Under the pieces are notes generated by a model. It did no database searches. It was not told the DNA's origin and worked only from the letters and a program-made list of their open reading frames with translations. Position numbers and translations under genes: made by a program. Shown in pieces: positions 21,909 through 32,246 of a stretch of DNA of 64,000 bases (the first letter of the stretch is position 1; each line of letters opens with the position of its first letter). Location of the stretch: NCBI GenBank assembly GCA_963575645.1, contig OY754475.1:9362001-9426000 (forward strand), given 5' to 3'. Source of the DNA: Xanthostigma xanthostigma (taxonomy: Eukaryota > Arthropoda > Insecta > Raphidioptera > Raphidiidae).

Positions 21909-22739
21909 TAACGTCTACCGTTTACGAGATATTTTACTTTTTTTTAAAATGCAGCACCCTGTATACAGAGTTAAAGAGACGCGTGATACACGTTCATTGC
22001 ATCTTTCAAAGCACACTTTGTCCCATTTCTATAATACGAAGGGTCAATGTTCCCATAAAAGCAGAATCCCACTGTAATATGGATTCCCACTGTCATCCCG
22101 GGGGAGGGATGGTATAAAATGATGTGCCACTGTAGAGTGACATTTCAATAGGACTCGAGTTGTCATACCATCGCATGAGTACCGTCACACCCACCGCATG
22201 TCCTTCCTCTCTATCTATATATATTTCCCTCTCGCTCTCTCTTTATCGACCGCCATTGCGTTCGTCTCTTTTCAATCCACGACTCGCTTTGATTACATGT
22301 GCAAGCTTTAAAGAATCACCGGCTTTAAAAAAGGACTGCCGTCTCATTTGTCGCGACTTTTCTGAAAAGTTTGCGAAATATAAAATTACAAGATATTTTT
22401 AAAACATATTAGAAAAAAAATGTTCATTTTAAAATTACAAGGGTTGTTCAAATACCGCTTTAAATAATGCGATATTTATACTTTTCAGGTACGTTCCATC
22501 ACTATAAATACCATGGACATATATATGTCCATGATAAATACACTAGCGCCTCCTGTCCTTATTAGAAGCCATTTTGACTGTGGAAAACGCCGTAAAAAGC
22601 GCGCGAGATTCAAAAATATTAAATATTCTTTAATATGATTTTATTGAGAAAAACAACAAAGCTTACAGTAAACAATGATATTTCGCTTGCTTTTACCGAC
22701 ATATTCAACTACCATCGTCATATTTCAAATAATTTACAC
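21909..22739. other. Unassigned DNA
   Basis: 21950-21965 has CACCCTGTATACAG, a transposon-end style motif. 22200-22250 is a pyrimidine-rich (CT/AT) tract. 22511-22534 holds the small palindrome CATGGACATATATATGTCCATG. The ORFs at 21748-22402 overlap family A or low-complexity sequence and are not called. Confidence 0.45.
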
Positions 22740-22884
22740 AAAACATTAATGAATTATATACGTAATTCTCTTGAATCACTCCATTCATGGGTGAAAACCG
22801 TATGAAAATCCGTTCGATAGTTTTTGAGTTGATCGCGTTTAGACAGACAAACAGACAGACGCGGCGGGGGGACTTTATTTTATA
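22740..22884 (+). mobile_element. RTE-like LINE 3' tail
   Basis: TATGAAAATCCGTTCGATAG, TTTTTGAGTTGATCGCG, ACAGACAGACGCGGC, GGGGACTTTATTTTATAATA is the ending usual for a widespread moth LINE of the RTE type. The solo LTR is inserted at its very end. The family assignment is from memory of the pattern only. Confidence 0.6.
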
Positions 22885-22888
22885 ATAT

Positions 22889-23503
22889 TGTAACAAAACT
22901 GCTGTAGTCCGTGGCGGAAATTATTTATTTGCAATAATAAATGTTTAACAAACAGTAAAACACACAAACGAAAACAGAAATAATAACGTTAACAGAAACA
23001 AAACTAATAGTTCTAAATTATAAAATAAGGACTAAGTAACAGAGAATAAAGAGTCACTAAATTATGTATACAAAATATTTACAACACAGGTACACAACAC
23101 AAAATTAATCAGCACACTTGTCTATTAACTCTAAATCATTTATGTAAAACCAGTCACTAAAGTTATAATTTATTTCCACAGTATAATTTATGTCGTAATG
23201 CCGGAGCACTGTATCACGAACAGCTCGAATACTGACTGACCTCCTTGCCCACTCTGTTCGCCTTTTTATAGTTTTCGTCCCCCGCTTCTATCGAATATTC
23301 TGGACGAATAGAGATTTCTTCTATTGCTCTCTCCAAGCGATTCTAAAAAATCGGGTCTAACTTGGCTACCTGCTTTACGCACCGGGTTTCTTTCCTTTAC
23401 ATGTATGTGTGTCTCCAAGGTCGGGTGTTCTTTATCTGTTTCCATTGTTGGTTCTAGTAGTTTCTACCGAATTCCATAAGCGTCCCATCAAGGGCTCGCA
23501 ACA
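22889..23503 (-). mobile_element. Solo LTR, family G, copy 2 (615 bp)
   Basis: On the reverse strand it runs from TGTTGCGAGCCCTTGATGG to GTTTTGTTACA, flanked by ATAT at 22885-22888 and 23504-23507. The promoter on the reverse strand has GAATATTC (23293-23300) with nearby GAA/TTC units, a TATAAAA-type box near 23264-23270, and GTCAGTCAGT at 23231-23240. About as long as copy 1 but diverged in U3. Confidence 0.9.
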
Positions 23504-23507
23504 ATAT

Positions 23508-24179
23508 GTAGTGATAAGTGCAAGGAGAGCGCTACAAGTTTTGTGTTAGTATTGCTATTTTAGGCTATTTTAACGCCCATACGAAGTGAGCAAATAAAGT
23601 GACAGGTTTTTTTTCACGCTGGCCTATATTTACCTAGGTGCTGAAGGAAAGAAAGAAATCTTAATAATAAAACATGCTCACCGCAGGCGATTTCAGATGC
23701 TGAAACTAGTTTCAAGCACGTTTTGCTCCATGTTATTCTCTCACAAAAGTCTATAGTAACGTTTTTCAAATCACTAATAATTAATAAAAGGCATATAATG
23801 TAGGCATCGTCTGCCATTTCCAAAAAAAAACATTATTTTAGCAATAAATTAAATTTTAACGCAAATTATTGCATCTTTATCTTTCTATTTCTGAATTAAG
23901 CGTTTCAACGCTCGTATGTGTCATGGCGTCTGCTTGTGACGTCACGCCTAAGTAACAACTGACATTAGATGTTGAATTTATGAGTGTAGAGCTGTGGTGC
24001 AGAGGTATTTAGTAGATAGGTATGTAAGTTTACTTAATGATATGAATAATATTAAATATTTTCTTAAAAGTAGGTACTTAGTAGTTTAAATAGTATTAGC
24101 TGCGAGTTATAACTAACCTCAAAATTAACCTATAACATAACTGTTATAAAATATCACAAACAACAAATCAACTTAATAA
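23508..24179. other. Unassigned DNA
   Basis: 23925-23950 contains TGTGACGTCACGCC, close to the CRE-type palindrome and echoed at 33490 in family I. The ORF at 23614-23823 (-) has no domain. Confidence 0.4.
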
Positions 24180-24480
24180 ATCATGCAGAGGTGAATGATC
24201 GCAACACAAATTCAAGCGACACGGCGATTATTTACTTCTTTTTGGTTTACATAGACGTGACGTCATTTGATGTTTCAGGTAAAATGGCCAATTGCAGTAT
24301 TTTATACTTTTATTTTATTAATCTCAATGTTTATATTAACACTTCTTTCAGTCATTTTAGTCATTTTTGTCTGAAAATAGCAGACAAGTCATCACGAAAC
24401 CCAGCGCCACAGCACGATTGAAACCTAGCGAACAAATCTAACAAAGAAAATGGCGGCAAACTCAGCCTCGTGTGCAGCGG
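24180..24480 (+). repeat. Family I repeat copy 1 with family O end
   Basis: 24200-24345 (AAATTCAAGCGACACGGCGA, TTTACATAGACGTGACGTCA, GCAGTATTTTATACTTTTAT) is inverted relative to 33400-33570. 24412-24475 is a reverse family O end (GGCGGCAAACTCAGCCTCGT, GCAGCGGCCTTAA). The parallel ORFs in the two family I copies are not supported as genes. Confidence 0.65.
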
Positions 24481-25007
24481 CCTTAACATTTGATAAAGTT
24501 ATCTAAACTCATTTCGACACCCGAATTGTGCGCGTCGACGCGGGTAGTTTTTTTTGTGATCAAATATTAAATTCCTATTTGAATACAGACAGACAGACAC
24601 ATGGACGGACGCGGTCTGTTCGTGCTCCACGTGTCAAAAAATGGCGGGGGAATGTCTCTTCAACGTCCTGGGGCGACATCTCTATTCACGCGGCACACGC
24701 TGGAACTTTAAAGGGGAAATATCATTTGTTTTTTTTTTTGTTTTGTTTTTTTTGGACAGTTTATGCGATAGTAATTTATGTATCTAAACTGTGAATAAAG
24801 TTAGTATACGAGTTTTTGATACTATGTTAATATAATATCCTTAAGATCCAGTCTAAATATTAGTGATTTTTTTAAAAAAATCGGATGAGTAGTTTCGGAG
24901 ATTACCTCCTACATCCAAACTTACAAACTCTACCTCTTTATAATTTAGGTTCCTTACCGCAACTTTTTATTCACTAATTAGCGAATAACACAATAATAAA
25001 TACTTTC
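24481..25007. other. Unassigned DNA and Helitron-like 5' fragment
   Basis: 24840-24955 on the reverse strand (AAAGAGGTAGAGTTTGTAAG, AAACTACTCATCCGATT) matches the first 100 bp of the element at 51830-52054. 24715-24752 is T-rich. Confidence 0.45.
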
Positions 25008-25084
25008 AAATCTTTGAATAACGTCTGAATAGAACTCTTCAAATAAATAAAATTGTCGACCAATTTTTCTCAGACCAATCTTAT

Positions 25085-25312
25085 ATGAATTATATTGGGC
25101 AAACAAAAAGAGCGCTTAAAACACGAATTAAAGAGCATCAAAACAATTATAAACTACTCCCTAATAAACATAATGTCGTAACTAAGCATAAAATTGATTA
25201 CGACCATAAAATTAATTGGGACAGTGTTAAAATTTTAGATAATGAAATTAATTATTTTAAAAGAAGTATTTCGGAAATGTTATATATAAAATCTAATCTA
25301 ATGCTCAATTAG
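25085..25312 (+). pseudogene. GIY-YIG endonuclease end of Penelope polyprotein
   Basis: 75 codons from the ATG at 25085 to a TAG. The frame extends upstream into the truncation point, so the ATG is not the original start. MNYIGQTKRALKTRIKEHQ is the YIG-Q-T plus R-x-x-x-H pattern of the second half of the GIY-YIG nuclease. ILDNEINYFKRSISEMLYIK supplies the conserved tyrosine, arginine and the catalytic glutamate. The first half (GIY strand) and the reverse transcriptase are absent, so this copy cannot be autonomous. In intact elements the nuclease nicks the target for reverse transcription. Confidence 0.8.
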
Positions 25313-25535
25313 ATACAGAAAATTTAAGTAATATTTATGATATTATTTTGAAATAATATTTTGTTTTTTCAAATAATTTTTCTTTATGGGTACTTTGATA
25401 TCCATGACTACGGTTTATAAATTTTGTTTTTTATTAATTTTTCATTATTTTTTAATCTTTCAAACTTTCAATCTTGCGTACAATCGATTAGTTAATAAAT
25501 AACTTAATACTAATTAATTTTTATATTTTTTAGAT

Positions 25536-25576
25536 ATTTCTGAAGAAGATCCAAATCCGGAACGAAACGTCATCCT
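25536..25576 (+). ncRNA. Hammerhead ribozyme-like motif in Penelope 3' region
   Basis: CTGAAGA (25540-25546), a stem formed by GATCC/GGAAC around an AAATCC loop, then CGAAACGTC (to 25571). This is the CTGANGA / stem II / GAAA / GTC order of a hammerhead with a very short, self-complementary ACGT stem III. Stem I pairing is weak here. Confidence 0.45.
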
Positions 25577-25678
25577 GTGATTTATTGGTTTCTATTTTTA
25601 TTATTTTTTGTCAATATACCTATATGGTCTGAGAAAAATTGGTCTACAATTTTATTCATTTGAATAAATACTTTCATT

Positions 25679-25980
25679 AAAAAGTATTTGAAATACAAAT
25701 ACTAGAAAAGTATTTGAATTACAAATAGTAAAAAAGTATTTTAAATACAAATACTAGAAAAGTATTTGAAATACAAATACAAATACTAGAAAAGTATTTG
25801 AAATACAAATACAAATACTAGAAAAGTATTTGAAATACAAATACAAATACTAGAAAAGTATTTGAAATACAAATACTAGAAAAGTATTTGAAATACAAAT
25901 ACTAGAAAAATATTTGAAATACAAATACAAATACTAGAAAAGTATTTGAAATACAAATACTAGAAAAGTATTTGAATTTG
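25679..25980. repeat. Palindromic tandem repeat (AGTATTTGAAATACAAATAC)n
   Basis: About ten units of 26-32 bp. Each contains GTATTTGAAATAC, itself a palindrome, plus one or two ACAAATAC and a CTAGAAA joint. It abuts the Penelope end. Confidence 0.9.
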
Positions 25981-26394
25981 TATTTATTCAGACTTTTCAA
26001 GTCTGTCAAAAATTACGTTTCGTTCATTACTAATTATTATTATTGCTTGCTGGTAACGTTACGATTGAAGTGGTCTCCGTCCGGTTGTAATGACACCCTG
26101 ATTTCATATTATATAAGCTGCAGTGCCCGTTTGATGACTCTTCACGTAATATGTGTCCCTAGTCGTAATTTATGTATTAAAACGCGTCATGCAGTCATTC
26201 AAATGCATCATTTAATGTGTAGATGATATTATGTGTCATGCATCCCATCCACGGAGACAGCATGCATAATAACGATTTACGAACAGTACGCCGCCCCCAA
26301 CAGAGGGGCCAAGTACCGTTAACCCAAAAGGGACCAACGCATACGTCACCAATGCGCAGTAAAGTTATCAAGAACTATTACATGTTTTGTATAC
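25981..26394. other. Unassigned DNA
   Basis: ORFs at 25972-26226 and 26223-26498 have no recognisable domain. No repeat partner was seen apart from the Helitron-like piece that follows. Confidence 0.4.
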
Positions 26395-26548
26395 CGACTT
26401 GTGCGGCCCGGTTCGGCTTCACCCGAATTTGTAAACTGACACCGTTTTACGTTGCAAAATTGGTCTCCACGAAAAGGGCTTTAAATATAGCATCCTGAAG
26501 ATCGATTCTAAATAGTGGTGAAAATATTTTTAAAATCGGATGAATAGT
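26395..26548 (-). mobile_element. Helitron-like 3' fragment
   Basis: The reverse strand ends AAATTCGGGTGAAGCCGAAC, CGGGCCGCACAAG, matching the 3' region of 51830-52054 with CTAG mutated. It includes the TTTTCGTGGAGACCAATTTT block. Confidence 0.55.
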
Positions 26549-27261
26549 TTCTCAGTCGGGTCAGCACAGTATTTTCTTTGCTATTCATGAGCAGGTTGAT
26601 CCATTTCAATACTGTCGGTTTGATGACTCGAAGCTTGTTGTTGGGGATTGTCGTCCGTTCAGATTGCCAACTTTCGCGGATTTTGTTCTTGATGAGATTT
26701 TTAACGTCAAAGAACGGAATGGGAATGTACTCACGAATTTGTTATAAAGTTTTTATTATAACTCAATATATTCTGTATTTGAATAAGCTATACTTACTTA
26801 AAACGCGTGTAGTTGACATTCCACTATGGCTAATATAAAAATACAACAAAAAAAAAACTCGGTAATCAAAATATAACGCAAATTCACGTCTGAAGAGTTG
26901 ATAATTCGGATAAAAAAAAGAAAAGAAAGTTAAACGTGTACTTGGCAGGTCTACCAACATAATATGAAAAATCAAAAGTTTTGTTTTAAAAGAAAAGAGA
27001 GTGCGCACGTGTGACACTAACAAGAAATGGCACTCGCGAGTTTCGTACAGTGAAACTTACGCGTCGAAGACACCCGCCATTATCGCAATAAGATGCCGTT
27101 TTCAATTATACTAGTTTCAAAATGTGCCGCCGTCGTACAGTGAAACCTTGACAATCTGTGGTTTCACTAAAACAGTATCCGGTTTTATAGTACTAGAAGA
27201 TACCCGTCACTTCCACCATTGTTTGTTATGTGTCGTCGTCGAACAATGGAACCATATATAT
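26549..27261. other. Unassigned DNA
   Basis: Short ORFs on both strands have leucine/phenylalanine-rich, AT-driven composition. 27050-27140 repeats CGTACAGTGAAAC twice. Nothing more is supported. Confidence 0.4.
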
Positions 27262-27500
27262 ATTTTTTTTGGAAAAAGTCTGTGCGTTTATCTGTCAAAC
27301 GGAAAAGCGGATTGAAACCAAACTTTAGTAGAGTGTTTGATATGCAAATATGAAGAGTCTTACTGTTTTAGGAAGAAATCGGCGCATGCGCAGAAGAGAT
27401 ATATGCTATAACGTTGATCTTTATTTAATAATGGTAAAAGAACTATTAAGTTCTTACTTTAAAAAAATAAAACGCTTTAGTTGAATTATAAACAATTTGA
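27262..27500 (+). repeat. Family A fragment joined to family N
   Basis: 27262-27432 is the middle of family A (TGGAAAAAGTCTGTGCG to ATGCTATAACG). 27440-27500 is the inverted partner of 19855-19915 (CTATTAAGTTCTTACTTTAA, AATAAAACGCTTTA). Confidence 0.7.
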
Positions 27501-27504
27501 AATA

Positions 27505-27640
27505 AATGTGGAATATGACCACGGCTATCCTCAGATAAGAATATTTTCTTGTTTCATACTTTTCAGTAGTCAGGTTTTTGTTTTTAAACTTATTTTTTTA
27601 AATAGTTTTTTTTTAATATCTGTTTGTTTCACTGTACAAA
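27505..27640 (+). repeat. Family V repeat, copy 1
   Basis: GACCACGGCTATCCTCAGAT, GAATATTTTCTTGTTTCATA, TTTTCAGTAGTCAGGTTTTT. Copies: 34740-34872 (-) and 34964-35078 (+). Confidence 0.75.
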
Positions 27641-28301
27641 CTTTAGTTTTAGGAAGTCGCGATACAAATAAAGAATCAAACACACGTATGTAGGTAGGTG
27701 CTTTCAGTAAGCAACTGTAAAACCCCGACACAATACTGCGCAGGGATACACTTATGGCTCCCATGTACGTAGATAGTGATGTGTTTTTATACATTTTCAC
27801 ACTTTTCTCACCTATATACCTATTGGAAAAGCGTCTGTTTTAAGCAATCTCGCACTAAGTGCATGCACAGCTGAAAACTTTTAAATTTAAGACGTAGACA
27901 ATAAACACCCCGCTCCCTGTTCTAACCACACCAATCCATTTTCTTACAACAATGGATGCTTAGATTGCAGAAGTCTCGGTTAACTTAATGATTCAGTTCC
28001 TTCAGTACGAATGAGGCCGTTAATAGTTCTTCAAGGACGAACGAGGTTACGTCAGAGAATTGTAGATAAAAGTACACTCAATATAGTTTCAGTTAATTTA
28101 ACCTCAAAAAAATATTTAGAATGTAAACTTAAAGTTCACGAATTCAACAAAAATAATTGATATCAATTTTCAAGAGTGTAGTAAGAATAAAATCATTGTT
28201 TTATAAATATAATTAAATAAATAATTATGTACACAATATTTATATCTCACAGATGTCTATTTATCTCTATATTTATTTATTTATAGATATGGTGTCACTT
28301 A
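27641..28301. other. Unassigned DNA, in part family H LTR downstream region
   Basis: 28230-28262 read in reverse (AGACATCTGTGAGATATAAA) matches 54072-54095 downstream of the family H promoter, so part of 28100-28300 may be the R-U5 region of a reverse-oriented LTR. Confidence 0.4.
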
Positions 28302-28415
28302 AGACCGTTGCACACGAGGCTAGAAACACTGTTAGGACTTCTGCTGGCCGGCAGGCTGGCGCCGAGGCTGAAAATGACGTCACTTCGGACTCGCCTGCTA
28401 GCTCACAAGATGGAT
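28302..28415 (+). repeat. Family O repeat, copy 2
   Basis: Same order of blocks as 12026-12120, with an extra TGACGTCAC segment. 28445-28510 (CCAATCAGGAGACAGTA, GCGACATGAAC-like) is related to 43848-43885. Confidence 0.6.
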
Positions 28416-28690
28416 TTTAAAATTTGAAAAGGGGCTATTTTTCTTGCTCGGCCAATCAGGAGACAGTATTTTGTCAGGCGGTCGACATGAACAAACGCTC
28501 ACAAACCAACACTGTGCCATAGTGTGTTTTCTGTTCAGAACAATAGTAGCGCTATTTATATAAGTTCTCAGCCGCGTTCTCGAACAATCTTCGGCATTCT
28601 AGAAGCTTTGGCATTCTTCTATGCGGACACGACGACAATCAGTCTAACAAAATGCATGTTGTCTATGTGGTTTCGACAACAATACTTGCT

Positions 28691-28795
28691 TTGTTGTCGA
28701 AACCACATAGACAACAATGCGCGTATTGTTGTCGAAACCACATAAACAACAATGCGCGTATTGTTGTCGAAATCACATAGACAACAATGCGCGTA
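28691..28795. repeat. 35-bp tandem repeat x 3 in the palindrome centre
   Basis: Units start at 28691, 28726 and 28761. Each carries TTGTTGTC and GACAACAA, so each unit is a small hairpin (about 11 bp apart). The copy at 53784 has a diverged single equivalent. Confidence 0.9.
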
Positions 28796-28861
28796 TTGTT
28801 AGACTCATTGTCATCGTGTCCGCACAGAAGAATGCCAAAGCTTCTAGAATGCCGAAAATTG

Positions 28862-28920
28862 TTCGAGAACGCGGCTGAGAACTTATATAAACAGCGCAGC
28901 GTGGAAGGCAGGCAGTCAGT
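28862..28920 (+). promoter_or_regulatory. Heat-shock-type LTR promoter (family H, right arm)
   Basis: Two inverted-pentamer heat-shock motifs are followed after 14 bp by TATATAAA and after about 30 bp by a TCAGT initiator. The layout resembles that of insect hsp70 promoters; function is inferred. Confidence 0.6.
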
Positions 28921-28933
28921 CCAAAGTCAGTGT

Positions 28934-29032
28934 AAAGGCCGCTGTACACGAGGCTGGATTTGCCGCTAGATTTCTTGCTAGTTTTCTAACGCCGGTTTTC
29001 TTGATTGCAGACTCCAGTGGCGTCTCGTTACA
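28934..29032 (-). repeat. Family O end joined to family H LTR start
   Basis: 28934-28985 is a family O end. 29013-29032 reversed reads TGTAACGAGACGCCACTGGA, identical to the LTR start at 53784. The LTR is thus rearranged: promoter arms and the 5' terminus are no longer in normal order. Confidence 0.65.
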
Positions 29033-29535
29033 TTAGTACGGATTTATAGTTCCTTGAAGAATTGCGAGTAACAAGTCATATGCAATGCATGTGAGTGAGT
29101 GTGTACTGAGTACGAATGAGTATACGTGAGTGAATGGTGAGTAGAAGTGGTGAAATTGATGAAACAAGGCCAATATATGCTGTGCGGGATTTTAACAGTG
29201 CGGTTTACATGATATGGGAGGATTTAATTAAAGCGACGAACCGCAAGCGTTTTAATTCTAGAGCGGCCGGCTGCTTTAAACGCACAGCAACTGCACTCCT
29301 GGCCACCCTTTGGCTACACTCCGTTCGCGAGGAAAATCATACAAGTCTGTTTTAATAGATTGATGCAACCAAACAAAAAATAAATGAATAAAAATTAATT
29401 TTCACTAATGGGACTTGCTAGATCCATATTCGAATTTACTTACTAGTGACGTAACGAATATTCGCATTCGCAAAATCCATACGAACATTTTGCAAATATT
29501 TTAAAAAATCATATTTTTTTTAAATGTGAAATTAA
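29033..29535. other. Unassigned DNA
   Basis: The ORF at 29134-29355 (73 codons) has ordinary composition but starts without a known signal and matches no domain I recognise. 29090-29140 repeats GTGAGTGA/GAGTA motifs. Confidence 0.4.
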
Positions 29536-29889
29536 TCTATAGGTAGTAATATATACGGCTAAAGTGTTTGTTTGTTTGTTTGGTTGAACGCGCTAATCTC
29601 AGGAACTACTGTTCGAATTGAAAAAAAAAAATTGTTGTATAGTCAATTTATCGAGGAAGACTATAGGCTATATAATGTCACGACCAATAGGAACGAAGCA
29701 TCAATGAAACATGTTGCAAAATATAACTCAAAATTTGTCCGTGCGACAAAAACTTTTGAACGGTAACTCCGATTATCATGAAATTTGGACACAGCATTCA
29801 TCTCGGTAAACTAAGATGAACGTGCGTACTCGTGTCTCTCCTCCCCATTCTTTCATTTGCACCCGGGTGAAACCGGGCGGGACCACTAG
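29536..29889 (+). mobile_element. Helitron-like element, complete non-autonomous copy (354 bp)
   Basis: It begins TCTATAGGTAGTAATATATA and ends in hairpin CCCGG-GTGAAA-CCGGG, then GCGGGACCACTAG, with host A before and T after: the TC...CTRR ends, subterminal hairpin and A/T insertion site of Helitrons. It contains TTGAACGCGCTAATCTCAGG. No Rep/helicase is encoded. It serves as the reference for 32029-32757. Confidence 0.75.
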
Positions 29890-29956
29890 TATTAAATAAG
29901 ACAAAAAAAAATTTTAGCGTTTTTATTAGAAAAGTGTTTTTGTGACTCTATTTTTA

Positions 29957-30382
29957 CCGAGTGGTGTAGCGTAGTGGTGAGAGCACTAGACTCGCATATG
30001 GGAGGTACCGGGTTCGTATCCCGGCGGGAGCAGATGTGGTTGGGACTTATTCCTGCTGCCTCTCCCTGAAAAACTGTAATTCCTGTACCGGTCATCTTGT
30101 TGAGGTTTTCCATGTTTTCCTTCAATAAATTCCAGATAAATATCGAGATGGTTCCTTATTCAAGGCCATGGCCGATTACCTGTCCACCTCCTATTTGCCT
30201 ACCTTTTCCTAATGTCCTAAAATTCCTACATTCGCCCATTGCTATTAATTAAGTGTAAGTTTAAAAATGTAGAAAATAACGGAATATGTGATAGATGGAA
30301 AATAGTAATGGTGCGAATGGCGTCTGTTATGACGTAAAGTCAAGAAACGGACGTTAAACGCATTGCCATATTATTATTATAC
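29957..30382 (+). mobile_element. tRNA-derived SINE, full length, copy 2
   Basis: Starts CCGAGTGGTGTAGCGTAGTG. The A box is TAGCGTAGTGG and the B box GGTTCGTATCC has one change. The (ATT)n tail reads CATATTATTATTATA. The body matches the copy at 38398. Confidence 0.9.
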
Positions 30383-30696
30383 TCATTTTTTTAAAAACGA
30401 CATTTTTTGCGCTAAGGTAACATATCTATCTTTACTTTAACATTAGGAAATCAAGCTTTAGGTTTAGTATTATAAATAATCAACTTTTAATTAGAAAACA
30501 AAAAATTATAATTCCAAAGATTTTATTAGTACATTAGCGGACTCGGTAGGCAGACGTTGTCCTGCCACATACCTTTCTTGAAATAAAATCTTTTATACCG
30601 GGTTCAACTATAGCTTAGAACCATTCAGGTGATCTCATAAGTACAAAAAACGGTGGCAATCTACAAATTCGGGTGAAGCTGGGCCGAGCCGCTAGT
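30383..30696 (+). other. Unassigned DNA ending in a Helitron-like 3' terminus
   Basis: 30640-30695 (GGTGGCAATCTACAAATTCG, GAAGCTGGGCCGAGCCGCTAG) is the 3' end of the group represented at 51830-52054. Confidence 0.55.
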
Positions 30697-31454
30697 TAAC
30701 AATAAAAACAACTGTATAATCAGTCAGACTTTAAAGTATTGTTAACGATTTTAACTCATTCGGTCCTGGGGGGGTCATTTCAATGGACATATACTGTTCT
30801 AACGCGTGTAATTTAATCAGCGTAATTAAATACCAAACATAAACATTTCATTGTGTTTACCGTAAAAAATACATTTTTTGAAGTGAAAACTTCTTTAGCG
30901 GCGTTGTACACTTTTTTTGTAATGGGTAAAAATGTTAAACTCGCGTCAGATCAAGTAAGAACTGGGTGAGCGAGAAAACTCTCTCTATGCAATATAAGTT
31001 GTGTTTTGGCGACATCAGACGGAATTTCTTGGAAGTTATTAGTTCAAACTTTTCTGCGCTTTGGTCGTTTAACATAGACATGCCCTAACTGAATCAAGTT
31101 TTCACTTCCGCCGGCATTCCCGGAGTGCAAAGGGTTTTTTTTGACCTGTTGCCCATTTCAATAGGATTTTCCAAAACTGTTAAATTTAATATTTCACGTT
31201 AGTTATACTTTAAATAAGCCCAACACGCGAAAACATATTTCGTGTTTCAAAAACATAAAATTCAGGTCCGAAGAGGTTGACGACTAAAAATCCGTCGTCG
31301 ATCAAAAAACACCCGGTATAAAAACATAGATACATGTGTGTCCATTACATCCCTACATGCGAGAGAAGGCTCTGGTGTATTCAGTTACATAACGAAAAAT
31401 AAACTGTCATAGTCTAATTGCATGCACTCAGACAAGTCGTATACGAACAACGTC
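30697..31454. other. Unassigned DNA
   Basis: 30875-30900 carries a GAAGTGAAAACTTCTTTA motif shared with family J. No coding signal. Confidence 0.4.
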
Positions 31455-31498
31455 AGACTGTGACACTACGCTGGTCGACAGCGACGACGTCACAGTCT
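31455..31498. other. GC-rich hairpin with CRE-like stem
   Basis: AGACTGTGAC (31455-31464) pairs perfectly with GTCACAGTCT (31489-31498), with an inner CGCTG/CAGCG stem. A third AGACTGTGACGCGACG lies at about 31538. Role unknown. Confidence 0.6.
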
Positions 31499-32028
31499 CA
31501 ACGCACATGCAATTATAACTCACACGTCGCGACGCTTAGACTGTGACGCGACGCGTGCGCACGTTTGTCGCAACAATTTACATAATCAAGTCTATTAAAG
31601 CGCCGTATATTCCTTTTAAAAATTTTAAATTAATTTGTGAAATATTTTAATATTAAAACTTTGCTGTAGTGGTGTGGGTTGTATAAATTACACGGCATTA
31701 GTTGAGACTACCGAGTTGAGTTACGTGAACAGGTGTCAGAGATAATATGAACGTGAAATGCCACACTCGATTCCGTTAAATACCCCTCGAGACGGTCAAC
31801 TGCGGTTGCCAATGTTTACGGGATTGACACTCGTCGTTAACTTTAGGCAATAGGCACGTATAAAAGAATAGAATGGTTTTAGAGAAAAAAATATGTTGAA
31901 AGGGTTCTAAAAAATAGGTAGTTTTTTTTTAATTAAACGCTTTTATTGTACAAACGATTATATTGTAGGGTTGTTTCAGATTCTTTCATGTTGTTAATAC
32001 ATCTGAATTTGTTTTGATTATATCTATA
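31499..32028. other. Unassigned DNA with a family C outer fragment
   Basis: 31910-31975 (AAAAAATAGGTAG, TTAAACGCTTTTATTGTACA) is the outer end of family C. Confidence 0.45.
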
Positions 32029-32246
32029 TCTATGCTAATATATAAAGCTGAAGAGTTTGTTTGTTTGTTTGGTTGAACGCGCTAATCTCAGGAACTACTA
32101 GTTCGAATTGAAAGATTTTATTTTGTTGGATAGTCCACTTATCGAGGAAGGCTATAGTCTATATAATGTCACGCTACGACCAATTGGACCCGAACATCAA
32201 TGAAAAATGTTGCAAGATGTATCTCAAAATTAGTCCGTCCGACAAA

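Larger units (their letters stand above)
25008..25667 (+). mobile_element. Penelope-like retroelement, 5'-truncated
   Basis: It has three parts: an inverted terminal-repeat piece (25008-25077, ending GACCAATTTTTCTCAGACCA on the plus strand), the last 76 codons of the polyprotein, and a 3' region with a hammerhead-like motif and the direct terminal repeat (25590-25667, GGTCTGAGAAAAATTGGTCT). An inverted terminal piece joined to a truncated body is the known structure of many Penelope copies. Confidence 0.85.
28539..28920. mobile_element. Family H LTR promoters, head-to-head palindrome
   Basis: 28549-28684 and 28761-28897 are inverted copies, over 90% identical by eye. The right arm holds TTCTAGAA (28842-28849), TTCGAGAA (28862-28869), TATATAAA (28884-28891) and TCAGT (28916-28920). 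The left arm holds the complements (TTCTCGAA at 28577-28584, TTCTAGAA at 28597-28604, TATA box at 28554-28562). Both therefore point outwards. Related to the single promoter at 53784-54120. Confidence 0.8.

Noticed and set aside
24191..24421. Parallel ORFs in family I (also 33291-33545)
   Set aside because: Similarity arises because both are copies of one repeat; the reading frames are not preserved over the whole repeat.
25679..25980. CRISPR-like array
   Set aside because: Units are contiguous and variable with no unique spacers, and the genome is eukaryotic.
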